Shown: piece after piece, positions 46,001-53,295 of the stretch
Position numbering within the stretch: the stretch's first letter is position 1
Layout of the letters: every line of letters begins with the position of its first letter
Assembly (NCBI RefSeq): GCF_000430785.1
Contig: NZ_AUMR01000039.1
Span: 12,094-67,508 of the forward strand
Length of the DNA stretch: 55,415 nucleotides
Reading direction: 5' to 3'
Origin: Ectobacillus panaciterrae DSM 19096
GTDB lineage: Bacteria > Bacillota > Bacilli > Bacillales > Bacillaceae_G
Notes under the pieces: model-generated
Database searches by the model: none
What the model was told of the DNA's origin: nothing
What the model saw: only the letters and a program-made list of their open reading frames with translations
Translations under genes and position numbers: made by a program

Positions 46001-48162
46001 AATCCCCCTTCGAGTAAATCATGACTCAGTACATGATGATCCGGAATACGGCTCACCAAGGTCTTCCGAAATGCCTCAACGTCAAAAATGCCTTTGCCAA
46101 CAAAGACGGCGTGCCCAAACAGATCTTGATAAGCATTCGAGACAGCAAAAGCGTATGGGTCGATACCAGGCTCCCCTGCCCACAGGGCAGCGAAACGGGA
46201 TTTTTGCGTCGACTCAAAATTCACGCCAATACGTGGCTGCAGTACACCAAACCCTTCTATCACGCGTGTCCCTGCGTCATTGAGCCGCGGTCGGTTGTAC
46301 GGAAAATGAATGGTACCCGCCAAGCGGCTCACGATGCCAATCGGGAGTTGTGTATCATGATCAGCCGTAAATACATAACGAATGTTCTGCAGGATATCTG
46401 CTTGCCCATGTATCGTTGTAAAACCGGTATAGTCACTGCCCGACAAAAGCTCGACAAACTCGACTAGTTTGCCGCGCTTGCGTTCCCAGCCCATATAAAT
46501 GTTGTCAACTGAATTGTAAAGACGAGATCTGTGAAATAGAAAAAATTTATCAGCCCCGTACTGCTTGCGCAAAGCATCAATTCGTTCGACTGCATGCGTG
46601 ACAATCTTCCTATCGTCTGACTGCGTCTCGGTCGATGCATCTGAAAAGTCTGCCAATACGCCGAAATAGATGTTCTGCTGACGATTTGCCAGGTAGTGAA
46701 CTAAGAGTCGATTGATTACGTCATCCACTTCTTCAACGCTCGACCAAATGATCGGCATGACGACCATCGTACTAGCATCTTCAGGCAGCTTGTCGGAAAA
46801 ATCGTAACGCAGAAGTGTAGTAGGGCGGCAGCATCGACAAATGACTTTATGCACGATAGTTACAACCCATTCACTGACAGGCAAAACAAGGGCTGCTAGG
46901 ATTGCAAGCCAAGATATAGGCCGAACTGCTGTCCCATATGATATCCATCCCCCAGCGAGCAGCATCAAACCAACTAATAGTAGAATTGAGCTCGACAAAT
47001 ACATGGATAAAGGTTGCCGTCGAATGGCAAGGTGCGGTAGGCGACGTGGGCGCGCCACCGTGCAGAGTGCTGTGCGCATGGCCGTGATTCCGTGCGGATC
47101 GAGCAAATAATACGCGAGGCACGCATCTCGAGGCAGCAAATCTGCTTGGTTTGAGTCTTCTTGTCGAGATTTGGCGAGCTGTATGATGGTTTTGGCAACT
47201 AACGTTTCCGGAACATTCAGTTGATGCGCAATTTCGGCAACGCGGCCGCGAAGTAAGTCGCGGCTTGCTAAATCCAGATCCTCATATTCACTATTTGTGT
47301 CAGACAGGAGAATTTGTTCTACATGAGAAATTTTTGTGAACGTCAATCGCCATGGCAGACGCTCTAAAATGTGTAAGCTTTGCACTAAGTTCCCGCAAGT
47401 CACCTGCAGTTCCGCCTGAAGCTGATGCTCAAGCGAGACTATCTGCTCAAGGCTGGATTCACTGTTCTCCACATAGGCCGCAAGCCAGTCGCGGACGATT
47501 CGAATATCTGGTTCCCATTCACTCAAGTGTCGGACGAAATGTACGATCTCGATTGGGCCCAACGGCTTTTTACGTGCCTCGCGCTCCAATACCGCACGTA
47601 TTTTAGCGTCTGACATATTCTTTGCGCCTATGCGCTCAAGCAAGGACGCAATGGAATTGCACATCTCGTGTCGATGTCGTACCTCGCGCATCGCTGCCGC
47701 TAGCCGACGGATAATGATGACGCGCATGGCGCTCGGCAGCGCCCAACATTCTAAAACCTTGAGGACAGAGACTTCTTGATAGGATTGTATGTAGTTTTCA
47801 AATGAGTGTACGTCGTAGCGTCCATCCACATGCTCCAGATAATCGTTGCAAAGAGCATATATTCGCGGCATCCCAGTAGACTGCAATCTCGGCAACTGTT
47901 GCAGCGTTGCTCGGGGCAGTTTCCGAATGACAACTTGTGCTTGTGTCTCCAGGAAGTTTATGTGATCAAGCAGCCAATCTTCCGCAGGCTGCTTACAGTA
48001 TACTCTGCTGTTGCTTAACCGCTCGGCAAACTCATGCAGACTGGCCATATCTGACCGAAATGCCGGCCAAAATCGAGCAGTCAGGCGGTTGGTTGCACAT
48101 AATTCATGGGTCAGGGCAAACTCGTGCCCCCTAGCTCTTAGTTGGTCATTGTTGAGAATCAT
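40078..48162 (-). CDS. Cyclic beta-1,2-glucan synthase (NdvB/ChvB type)
   Basis: A 2694-residue membrane polyprotein-size enzyme that would make cyclic beta-1,2-glucan from UDP-glucose. By position: N-terminal helical domain 1-385; membrane helices about 390-440; GT84 glycosyltransferase about 455-770 with DHD in TADHDTQLP (near 600) and RRAHRWIRGDW (near 745); more membrane helices about 770-915; DUF3131 glycoamylase-like domain about 955-1390; then beta-sandwich and GH94 phosphorylase-like domains to the end, with catalytic GIGDWNDGM near 2367. Length and order match NdvB/ChvB (about 2800). The GH94 part sets ring size in characterised enzymes. Base composition is visibly GC-richer than all neighbours and codon use differs. 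The RBS CTAGGAGG is perfect. It is known mostly from Proteobacteria and some Firmicutes; in Bacillus it is unusual. Confidence 0.93.
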   Translation of the reverse strand: MILNNDQLRARGHEFALTHELCATNRLTARFWPAFRSDMASLHEFAERLSNSRVYCKQPAEDWLLDHINFLETQAQVVIRKLPRATLQQLPRLQSTGMPRIYALCNDYLEHVDGRYDVHSFENYIQSYQEVSVLKVLECWALPSAMRVIIIRRLAAAMREVRHRHEMCNSIASLLERIGAKNMSDAKIRAVLEREARKKPLGPIEIVHFVRHLSEWEPDIRIVRDWLAAYVENSESSLEQIVSLEHQLQAELQVTCGNLVQSLHILERLPWRLTFTKISHVEQILLSDTNSEYEDLDLASRDLLRGRVAEIAHQLNVPETLVAKTIIQLAKSRQEDSNQADLLPRDACLAYYLLDPHGITAMRTALCTVARPRRLPHLAIRRQPLSMYLSSSILLLVGLMLLAGGWISYGTAVRPISWLAILAALVLPVSEWVVTIVHKVICRCCRPTTLLRYDFSDKLPEDASTMVVMPIIWSSVEEVDDVINRLLVHYLANRQQNIYFGVLADFSDASTETQSDDRKIVTHAVERIDALRKQYGADKFFLFHRSRLYNSVDNIYMGWERKRGKLVEFVELLSGSDYTGFTTIHGQADILQNIRYVFTADHDTQLPIGIVSRLAGTIHFPYNRPRLNDAGTRVIEGFGVLQPRIGVNFESTQKSRFAALWAGEPGIDPYAFAVSNAYQDLFGHAVFVGKGIFDVEAFRKTLVSRIPDHHVLSHDLLEGGFLRTGLTSDIEVVESYPSTFYAYERRAHRWIRGDWQLIKWLGTSCKDRHGESQRVDLCGLTRWQIIDNLRRSLLAPALLLVAILGLHVLPGRGWVWETIVLLTIFLPFLRAIAQGVVGRGSNRTIAVSFMQSAVQLMMLPFAAVLALDAILRTLYRLFVSRRKLLEWVTSAMTDRSSVKGRVFMYEPAGYIVIALFVVLAWLSGGILDRGIGVAALVIWLLARPVMQQLNRPRRTDTRTWLNAARPELRELALQIWSFYERYVTETESWLPPDNVQYHPKEIVAHRTSPTNIGLYLSCVVAARDLDFIDTLTMTKRIEASMKTLASMEKWNGHLLNWYDTCSAKPLFPRYVSTVDSGNFVAYLMVVRQGLLEWSQRDVDFRSRIENIIEEIDQLIEQTNFKSLYNSDERLFCLGYHVDTNQKDTILYDLLASEARQASFVAIALGQIPASHWFTLGRTMTIFDKCKTLLSWSGTMFEYLMPSLIMRTYRNTIWESTYRGAVHRQRMYADKHQLPFGISESGYYAFDYQLNYQYRAFGVPGLGLERGLERNLVVAPYATIMALPYAGDAGLVALRKFEDYGAKGEYGFYEAVDFTTVRLPQGKHYQVVQSFMAHHQGMSMLTLVNLLADEIMVKRFHTDPRVCATDLLLQERVPVKAALIEEPIGLHAKVPEFDSQSDDTERTFAEPTAVPEVNVLSNGRMTSVNTNDGTGMLTWNGLAVTRWREDPVADTSGAIVYIHDVTSEKTWSTTRFPCETAWDTRALFRLDKTAYEGTYDDISSKLELTISSDVDAEVRRLQVVNNSSEDRTLEVTSFLELALASQSADSAHPAFSKLFIETSHDAKAQCLLAKRRPREDDEQETWAVHTVYVDGRETGDYEFETDRAEFIGRGYSLQTPKAIYARLRGSVGSVVDPAFIMRRCIQLAPQESATVYIVTGVAESREQALDIVHRLREPKQADRTFHLAWVRTQIDLRHLHLTPMQASEANLLAGRLLFTPPLTHVRREAISHNALGQSALWSHGISGDAPIVVVSVNNLADLPFVILLACQHQYLCTLGLAVDLVVLDETVGGYQDQFMNRLRENLAARGIGQMKRIVGLKASQLPENERTLLIAVARVLLRAGGPSLRAQLRAVEGKLQPLQRRPVPTREMHRNQKPSSIPAEGEFFNGWGSFIEGGRAYQVHVQSGSYLPKPWSNVLANPRFGCILTELGTGYSWWRNSRECKLTPWTNDPVLDQPGECLYLRDLDTNQVWSAAPKPAGGERTYKVTHGWGYSRIEQLDGDVVHTMETTVPLKDPLKLIRLQLCNTSEAIKRISITYYAEWVLGVMREAQAPFIITEWDKEHSTLLARNTYQETFRDAVGFMHIALPHMTKTPFQPYSWTGDRTEFIGRGGTLECPAALLEEKLSMQTGTFSNSCGAVQTVVELPAKSEITVTILLGCAASKQEVHSLVRQYGQPSAYEDALASVTQYWQRVLGQVQVKTPDRAMDLMLNGWLLYQALACRLWARTAFYQAGGAFGFRDQLQDSLAFLHVDPSIIRKQILINAAHQYQEGDVQHWWHEETHKGIRTRFSDDLLWLPYAVSRYLEQTGNLDILKEDVPFLYSDVLKEGELERYEDTVVSDETGSLLEHCLRAIRHALKFGEHGIPLMGIGDWNDGMSRIGAKGHGESVWLGWFLLDILKRFTRLEDGIIPPDVVEQFEQVARELEQHLNDYAWDGGWFRRAYTDAGTWIGSIEHKECRIDAIAQSWAVISKGTSADRQSRAMRSFDRELVDRDLNLARLLTKAFDETRPSPGYIQGYPPGIRENGAQYTHGVIWGIVAWAMLERRDKAFELFSMLNPISHTRTSREVQTYANEPYVMSADVYTANPHQGQAGWSWYTGAAGWMYQAGLEYVLGVKRRGDQLYIQPCVPPEWKSFSIDYRYGETTYSIEFHCGQDHGVPLTWMVDGKAVGNHSYLQLVDDGKVHQVVVQASLRCSGTME

Positions 48163-48381
48163 AAAGGCCTCCTAGGTATCATTAAAGGAAAATATCCCAA
48201 AGGAAAATATTCCCTAAATAACGCCGTTTTATGCAAAAGGGCAACTATTTAATTTGCTGTTATTTAGGTACTCATTGTGCCTCTGCAAGTTTATTGCACC
48301 AAATATGCTATTTGGCGAACGGTTACGTGAAGCTACTAAATTAATTACAGGATTATAGGAAGGCTCATATATCATCTCCTC

Positions 48382-48738
48382 TTCTTTATTAGAACATCGA
48401 AACGAATAGAACCTGAAAAAGAACAGTACAGAGGCGCTTATCATGATTACGATTTAGTCTGCCCTACCGAAAACGGAAAGCCGTGTCATTTCAGAAGTTT
48501 GACACAGCTCTTTAAAAAGCTTATAAAGAAAAGTGAGGTTCCTGATATACGATTTCATGATTTGCGCCACACTCACGCTACTTTTATGTTGGAATAAGGG
48601 ATTCATCCAAGGATTGTGAGTGAGCGTTTAAGGCATGCAAGAGTAGGTATTACATTAGATACATATCCGTATGTCACGCCAGGACTTCAACAAGAAGCGG
48701 TAGATTGATTTGCGAACGAATTATTCAAAGAAACATAA
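48382..48738 (+). pseudogene. Tyrosine recombinase (phage integrase) C-terminal remnant
   Basis: A continuous frame of the integrase catalytic domain: EKEQYRGAYHDYDLVCPTEN, HFRSLTQLFKKL, RFHDLRHTHATFML (HxxR box), SERLRHARVGITLDTY (second His region and nucleophile Tyr), TPGLQQEAVD, FANELFKET. It is interrupted by TAA at 48595 and TGA at 48706, and the N-terminal half is missing. The 45 bp at 48487-48531 are duplicated at 38403-38447. Confidence 0.88.
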
Positions 48739-48817
48739 GTTATACGAATGTTTGCAATTACCTATTTTCCGCTAAAATATTTGCAAAAGTATCATATATA
48801 AAAAAGGAGAGAGAAAC

Positions 48818-49132
48818 ATGATTCCAATCAGTACTGACGAGCAATTTCGCGAAATTATCGCCGGTGAAAAACCGGTCGTAGTTAAGTTCTACACAACATG
48901 GTGCCCAGACTGTGTACGCATGGATAACTTCATTAGCGATGTGATGGAGGAATACAATAAGTTCGAATGGTACGATATCAACAAGGATGAGTTCCCTGAA
49001 CTCGCGGAAGAGTATCAAGTGATGGGGATCCCGAGCTTATTAATCTTCCAAAACGGCGAAAAGCTCGGCCATTTACATAGTGCGAACGCAAAAACAGAAG
49101 AACAAGTTACAGAATTTCTGCAAGCATATTAA
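48818..49132 (+). CDS. ydbP: Thioredoxin-family protein (YdbP-like)
   Basis: A 104-residue thioredoxin fold with the redox motif CPDC (KFYTTWCPDCVRM) and the cis-Pro loop VMGIPSLLIF, followed by NGEKLGHLHSANAKT, as I recall for B. subtilis YdbP. CPDC in place of CGPC suggests a specialised disulfide or thiol role. RBS AAAGGAGAGAG is good. It is the first backbone gene right of the island; a terminator follows at once. Confidence 0.88.
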   Translation: MIPISTDEQFREIIAGEKPVVVKFYTTWCPDCVRMDNFISDVMEEYNKFEWYDINKDEFPELAEEYQVMGIPSLLIFQNGEKLGHLHSANAKTEEQVTEFLQAY

Positions 49133-49137
49133 TTCCC

Positions 49138-49164
49138 AAAAGCCTCTTTTTGTAAGAGGCTTTT
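49138..49164 (+). terminator. Terminator of the YdbP-like gene
   Basis: Stem AAAAGCCTCTT / AAGAGGCTTTT with a 5-nt loop and T run, starting 6 bp after the stop codon. Confidence 0.88.
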
Positions 49165-49291
49165 TTGTATGCGCTCAACAATCTTAGCCCATGTTTAAAA
49201 AGCTATATATAGACAAAAATGTTTGTATAGACCCACTCGAGGTTCGTTTGGTACGCTAATACAGGAAAGCTTTGGAGAGTGGAGTGATACA

Positions 49292-50176
49292 ATGGAAACA
49301 TTTTCTCATAAACAGGCGGACCGCGGCGCGCTAATCAGCATTGTAGCGTACATATTTTTATCTGCGGTGAAAATCGGTGTCAGCTTTGCTGCGGCTTCAA
49401 GCGCGCTTCGCGCAGACGGTTTGAACAACCTCACAGATATAGGAGCCTCGCTTGCCGTTTATATCGGTTTAAAGATTTCCCAAAAGCCGCGTGATTCAGA
49501 TCATCCGTACGGTCATTCCCGTGCAGAGCAAATCGCTTCTCTTGTGGCATCCTTTATTATGATGAGCGTGGGAATTGAAGTTATTTTGCAGGCAGGCCAG
49601 TCATTCTTTCAAGAACGAGCAGGAGCACCCGGAATGCTTGCGGCATGGGTCGCATTGTTTTGTGCAGTCATCATGTACGGCGTGTATTTCTACACTAGAA
49701 ACTTGGCGAAACAAACAAGAAGCAAAGCGCTTGAGGCTGCTGCAAAGGATAACTTATCGGACGCACTTGTAGGCGTTGGAACATTCACCGGCGTTGTTGC
49801 TTCTCAATTTGGCATGCCGATTATTGATCCTATCGCTGCCATTATTGTAGGAGGCGTGATTTGTAAAACAGCATGGGATATTTTTTCAGAAGCTTCCCAT
49901 ATGCTGACGGACGGAATCAACCCTGAAAAAATGGATCAGTTTATAAAAACAGTTCAATCTGTCGACGGTGTGAATGAAGTCGTGGATATGAGGGCCCGCA
50001 TGTACGGAAATGAAGCATACGTAGACATTACCATTACAGTGGATGGACAGCTGGATGTACTGGAAAGCCATCGCATCGCTGATGAGGTAGAAGATAAAAT
50101 GCTGGAGGAGCATGGCGTGACGAACTCTCACATTCACATAGAACCGAGTGAATCGCCCTTTTTCGTTCTGAAATGA
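49292..50176 (+). CDS. mneS: Cation diffusion facilitator, MneS/YeaB-like Mn exporter
   Basis: A 294-residue CDF antiporter. Six transmembrane segments; the metal-site signatures are ADGLNNLTD in TM2 and DPIAAIIVGGVI plus SHMLTDG in TM5-6; DHPYGHSRAEQIASL is the typical cytosolic loop. The C-terminal ferredoxin-like domain (VNEVVDMRARMYGNEAYVDI) ends with HIHIEPSE. The sequence resembles B. subtilis YeaB (MneS), a Mn2+ exporter, better than zinc CDFs, but metal choice is inferred. I start at ATG 49292 (GGAGAGTGGAGTG upstream); an in-frame extension to 49223 is not supported. Confidence 0.85.
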   Translation: METFSHKQADRGALISIVAYIFLSAVKIGVSFAAASSALRADGLNNLTDIGASLAVYIGLKISQKPRDSDHPYGHSRAEQIASLVASFIMMSVGIEVILQAGQSFFQERAGAPGMLAAWVALFCAVIMYGVYFYTRNLAKQTRSKALEAAAKDNLSDALVGVGTFTGVVASQFGMPIIDPIAAIIVGGVICKTAWDIFSEASHMLTDGINPEKMDQFIKTVQSVDGVNEVVDMRARMYGNEAYVDITITVDGQLDVLESHRIADEVEDKMLEEHGVTNSHIHIEPSESPFFVLK

Positions 50177-50192
50177 AGCAAACAGCAAACAC

Positions 50193-50219
50193 AAAACCCC
50201 GGCATTTCGCCGGGGTTTT
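50193..50219. terminator. Shared terminator between convergent genes
   Basis: AAAACCCCGGC / GCCGGGGTTTT, 11 bp with a 5-nt loop. It serves the CDF gene and overlaps the stop of the PAP2 gene. Confidence 0.9.
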
Positions 50220-50836
50220 CAAATGGAACGGAAGCGCTGGTGGAACAATACGCACAGCAGCATCCACCCTCCTCCTGCCGCACAGCCTGCTAATATATCA
50301 GACGGGTAATGAACGCCTAAATAGACACGGCTGATAGCAATAGAGAAGATTAAAAGGGTGGCGAATACAATGAGACCGATTTTTTGCCACAGCAGCAGGC
50401 GGTGCTCTGTAATTGCTAAATAGGCGACGAAGCCCAAAAATGCCGCAGCGCTCATCGCATGACCGCTTGGGAAGCTATAGCCAGTCGCTGTGACAAGCGT
50501 ATTAATATCAGGACGCGGTCGTTCATACCACAGCTTTAAAGCATCATTAAGATAACGAGAACCGTACAGACTTACAACAACTAATAAACTGGCTAAAAAT
50601 CTCTTTCGAATCAGAAAATACGATGCCAATATACAAACGAACGGGAAATATACATCGATTGATCCTACATATGATATAAAGCTAAACCATTTCGTCAGCG
50701 TTTCATTACGGAAACTTTGGACGAATTCACTTACTGCGGTGTCAAATGCATTGATGAAATCGGATGTATAGGAAACTGATAACACGAAAAACAAAAGGAA
50801 ACAAACACATATATAATACACGATATTTTGTTTCAT
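50219..50836 (-). CDS. PAP2-family membrane phosphatase
   Basis: A 205-residue lipid phosphatase with six membrane segments and the three PAP2 motifs: LKLWYERPRP, SFPSGHAMSAA and SRVYLGVHYPSDILAG. It should remove phosphate from a lipid such as phosphatidic acid, phosphatidylglycerol phosphate or undecaprenyl pyrophosphate on the outer face of the membrane. B. subtilis has a PAP2 gene (yodM) beside yozD-yodN; homologues of both occur 2-3 kb away here, so this may be the yodM counterpart. The start ATG at 50836 follows AGAGGTG; the in-frame extension to 50884 is unlikely. Confidence 0.88.
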   Translation of the reverse strand: MKQNIVYYICVCFLLFFVLSVSYTSDFINAFDTAVSEFVQSFRNETLTKWFSFISYVGSIDVYFPFVCILASYFLIRKRFLASLLVVVSLYGSRYLNDALKLWYERPRPDINTLVTATGYSFPSGHAMSAAAFLGFVAYLAITEHRLLLWQKIGLIVFATLLIFSIAISRVYLGVHYPSDILAGCAAGGGWMLLCVLFHQRFRSI

Positions 50837-50903
50837 ATGCACCTCTAAACATAGAATGGAGGGGGTTATAGTTTCCCTCTCCATTCTGTATTTTATGCAT
50901 GAT

Positions 50904-51668
50904 TCAGCAATATTTTGAAATGACCTGCTCCAGCTGTCTTGGCAGCGCCGTTAGATCTGCAGGCGTAACAGTAAAGTGCACACGCGTTTCATCCATATCG
51001 AGAGCTTCGGAGAACAAACCCGCCAAGCCTTTCGCTTTTCTGTCGATTTCCATCATGATGGAGAGCTCTCTTGCAGACTGCGGAAATACAAGCAGCTCCA
51101 GTTCATCGAGTTTGCGGTAAAACGGACCGGATACCGGGATGAATTCGAATTCTTGGGCAAACGGCACACGCTTACGCAAGCGGTACGGCAGCTCTTCGCA
51201 TTCAGCTTGGCGAAGGCGGAAGCCTAGGCTTTGCACTGCCTCCAAAACATCGCTCAGCAATGGGCTCGGCAATACTTCGATATAATCTGTATCTCCTGGG
51301 TCCACGCTGTTTTTAATATCAAGACCTGTATGAATCCATACTTTTTTCAATCCGAACGTCACAGGTGTTTCGATAGGAAGCACGAAAGAAAACGGAACTT
51401 CTGTTGTCGCCCCCGGTCCGATCGTAATCGGATCCGTCAGGCGAAATTTATCCAAAGCGTATGTTGCGGACACTTTCTTATCATCCACTTCGCGAACATA
51501 AGAAGCGGAAAGGGTCAAGTAAATGCTGTCAATGTTCTGCTGGGTGTTGCCGCCTGTAATACGCACGGTTCCTTTTACTTCCTCACCTGCATAATATTGC
51601 TCTTGTTGCAAAACAGTATCTACCTTGGCCGAACCGATGCCTACACTTGCTAAAAACTTTTTGAACAT
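50904..51668 (-). CDS. spo0M: Sporulation-control protein Spo0M
   Basis: A 254-residue arrestin-fold protein of the Spo0M family, known to affect entry into sporulation and cell division in B. subtilis. The two beta-sandwich halves are visible: KVDTVLQQEQYYAGEEVKGT, RITGGNTQQNIDSIYLTL, then FVLPIETPVTFGLKKVWIHT and a second half with FEFIPVSGPFYRKLDELEL. It starts at ATG 51668 behind AGGAGTGGGG and overlaps the end of the kinase gene by 19 nt, so the two are co-expressed. Confidence 0.93.
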   Translation of the reverse strand: MFKKFLASVGIGSAKVDTVLQQEQYYAGEEVKGTVRITGGNTQQNIDSIYLTLSASYVREVDDKKVSATYALDKFRLTDPITIGPGATTEVPFSFVLPIETPVTFGLKKVWIHTGLDIKNSVDPGDTDYIEVLPSPLLSDVLEAVQSLGFRLRQAECEELPYRLRKRVPFAQEFEFIPVSGPFYRKLDELELLVFPQSARELSIMMEIDRKAKGLAGLFSEALDMDETRVHFTVTPADLTALPRQLEQVISKYC

Positions 51669-52468
51669 AACTTTCCCCACTCCTTTAAGAGAAATTGAAT
51701 ATCCTCGCAAAGCTCCTTTGCATTTTGATAAGGATTATCAATTTGCAGCATGCGTTTTAGAATATGGCAGCCTTGAGGAGTTAATGTTAATTCCTCATAC
51801 CAAGGGCGTTCTTCCTTTGTTGTTGGGGCATAGGCAGAGTACAGCAAGAATAAGAGGAAATGTCCCAGCGCATAAAAATCACTGCGATAATGAATCTCTC
51901 TCATATATTTCTTCTCGCCCAGAAACGTGTCCTCGCGCTCATCACGTTCTCCTATATAGCGTGCCAGTCCAAAATCAATAACATAAATCGTTTGATTCTC
52001 TATCAAAATATTAGGGATGCGCAAATCTCTATGAACGATTCCTTGCTCATGAAGATACGAAACGACTTGCAAGATTTCAAGAACAATTGTAAACGCTTCT
52101 TGTTCTGTATACGTTTTTTGGTCTTCAAAGATAAGCTCTTCAAATGTCTTTCCTCGTATGTATTCCATCACATAGAACGGCTGTCTCTTCCATTCAAACA
52201 CATCCAAAAGCTTAGGAATGGAAGAATGACGAAGCTTTTGCATAATTTGCTTTTCGTACGCAAAAGATTTACGCCCTGCCTGCAGCCGCTGCTTGCTTTT
52301 TCGAAGCTGCTTCACAACCTTTTGATGCGTTGAGGACAGGTCAGTTACCAAATATGTAAATCCGTAACTCCCCATCCCCAATATGCTTTCAATCCGATAA
52401 TTGTGCAATATAGTTCCGGCTCGAAGCGGTCTGTCGAACAGGGCAATGACGTGCTCCAGCACGTTCAT
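51650..52468 (-). CDS. Hanks-type Ser/Thr protein kinase (YbdM/PrkD-like)
   Basis: A 272-residue cytosolic kinase without PASTA or membrane segments. It has the Gly loop GMGSYGFTYLV, the ATP lysine in VVKQL, catalytic HRDLRIPNIL, the DFG motif in VIDFGLARY, and the substrate-side YRSDFYALGHF. It resembles B. subtilis YbdM (PrkD). The start overlaps the stop of the small His/Ser-rich gene (TGATG) and its end overlaps spo0M by 19 nt, giving a tightly coupled three-gene operon. The upstream peptide with SSSD clusters or Spo0M may be substrates; this is inference. Confidence 0.9.
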   Translation of the reverse strand: MNVLEHVIALFDRPLRAGTILHNYRIESILGMGSYGFTYLVTDLSSTHQKVVKQLRKSKQRLQAGRKSFAYEKQIMQKLRHSSIPKLLDVFEWKRQPFYVMEYIRGKTFEELIFEDQKTYTEQEAFTIVLEILQVVSYLHEQGIVHRDLRIPNILIENQTIYVIDFGLARYIGERDEREDTFLGEKKYMREIHYRSDFYALGHFLLFLLYSAYAPTTKEERPWYEELTLTPQGCHILKRMLQIDNPYQNAKELCEDIQFLLKEWGKLCSKSF

Positions 52469-52653
52469 CAGCTGCTAAAAAAGCTGTGGCTTTTGTGCTT
52501 CTTCTTATAATGGCCGTGACCATAGTGATGAGAATGATGATGTCCATGACGGTCGCTGCTGGAGTATCGCTTGTAGCTGTGCCTGCGATAATCGCTGCTT
52601 GAATAACGTTTGTGGTTATGTCCAAATAAAGATTTTAATAGTTTCTTAAACAT
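52468..52653 (-). CDS. Small His/Ser/Lys-rich protein
   Basis: 61 residues starting MFKKLLKSLFGHNHKRYSSS. The unit KRYSSSD occurs twice, followed by a histidine-rich tract (RHGHHHSHHYGHGHY) and a basic, Ser-rich tail. The basic amphipathic N-terminus could bind membrane; the His tract could bind metal. The Ser clusters next to acidic and basic residues, in an operon with a Ser/Thr kinase, suggest a phosphorylation target, in the way that spore coat CotG-type proteins are for CotH kinases. No family recognised. Its stop overlaps the kinase start. Confidence 0.7.
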   Translation of the reverse strand: MFKKLLKSLFGHNHKRYSSSDYRRHSYKRYSSSDRHGHHHSHHYGHGHYKKKHKSHSFFSS

Positions 52654-52773
52654 TCTTTCACCTCTTTTGAAGGATTTCCTACTATTATACCAATGAATGG
52701 TATTATGAAATTATTACAATTTTGTGACAGGAAATGAAAAACGACGAGTCGGCTCCCGTCGTTACTTCCTCTG

Positions 52774-52953
52774 TTATTCCTCTTCTTCTTCAAAAATTTC
52801 GTCGATCATGCATTTTTCCACTAGATAGTCGAATGCGATATCTGCGAGTTCTTCCATTTCTTCGGGCTCCGGCACATACCCTCTTTGGATTAATTGATTG
52901 TAAAAGAATTCTGCAATCTCTTCCGTGTCAATGACCACTTCGATTTCTTTCAC
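52774..52953 (-). CDS. yozD: YozD-like small acidic protein
   Basis: A 59-residue acidic protein: KEIEVVIDTEEIAEFFYNQL, then EPEEMEELADIAFDYLVEKC and a Glu-rich tail. This is the pattern I recall for YozD of B. subtilis. I chose the GTG at 52953, giving MKEIEVVIDTEE with RBS AAAGGGGTG correctly spaced; upstream ATG/GTG codons at 52959-52962 overlap that RBS. Function unknown. It neighbours a YodN-like gene, as in B. subtilis. Confidence 0.75.
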   Translation of the reverse strand: MKEIEVVIDTEEIAEFFYNQLIQRGYVPEPEEMEELADIAFDYLVEKCMIDEIFEEEEE

Positions 52954-53109
52954 ACTCATCACCCCTTTATTTCTGTTTTATGAGGAAAAATGAAAATTAT
53001 GAGTCCTTATCAAAAACAAAATTTTCTCGTGCCGCCATATGTAACTGGTCTACAAACAAATCTTGCTGCATACCCATGTAGTACAAGCTATCACAAGGAG
53101 GAATAGAGA

Positions 53110-53289
53110 ATGAAAGAAAGAGAAAAGGCAGTATGGGAAACAGAAGAAAAGTCGCTTTTCACATTTTGCGCAAGCGAGCAATTTGACAGAATAACAGCTG
53201 CAGTAATAAAGGGATTGCTTATCTTTTTAACAATTGTGGGCATACCTTATACAATGTACATGCTGTATCAGCTTTTGATTTCGCTGTAG
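53110..53289 (+). CDS. Small single-pass membrane protein
   Basis: A 59-residue protein with perfect RBS (CAAGGAGGAATAGAG). The N-terminal 30 residues are charged (MKEREKAVWETEEKSLFTFC), then one transmembrane helix (GLLIFLTIVGIPYTMYMLY). It lies on the plus strand between yozD and yodN, its stop 6 bp from the convergent yodN-like stop. No family recognised. Confidence 0.65.
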   Translation: MKEREKAVWETEEKSLFTFCASEQFDRITAAVIKGLLIFLTIVGIPYTMYMLYQLLISL

Positions 53290-53295
53290 GCACGT

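Noticed and set aside
40585-48134. Many open frames opposite and across the glucan synthase
   Set aside because: High-GC coding DNA leaves shadow frames open; none has a family motif or RBS, and the minus-strand GT84/GH94 gene is intact throughout.
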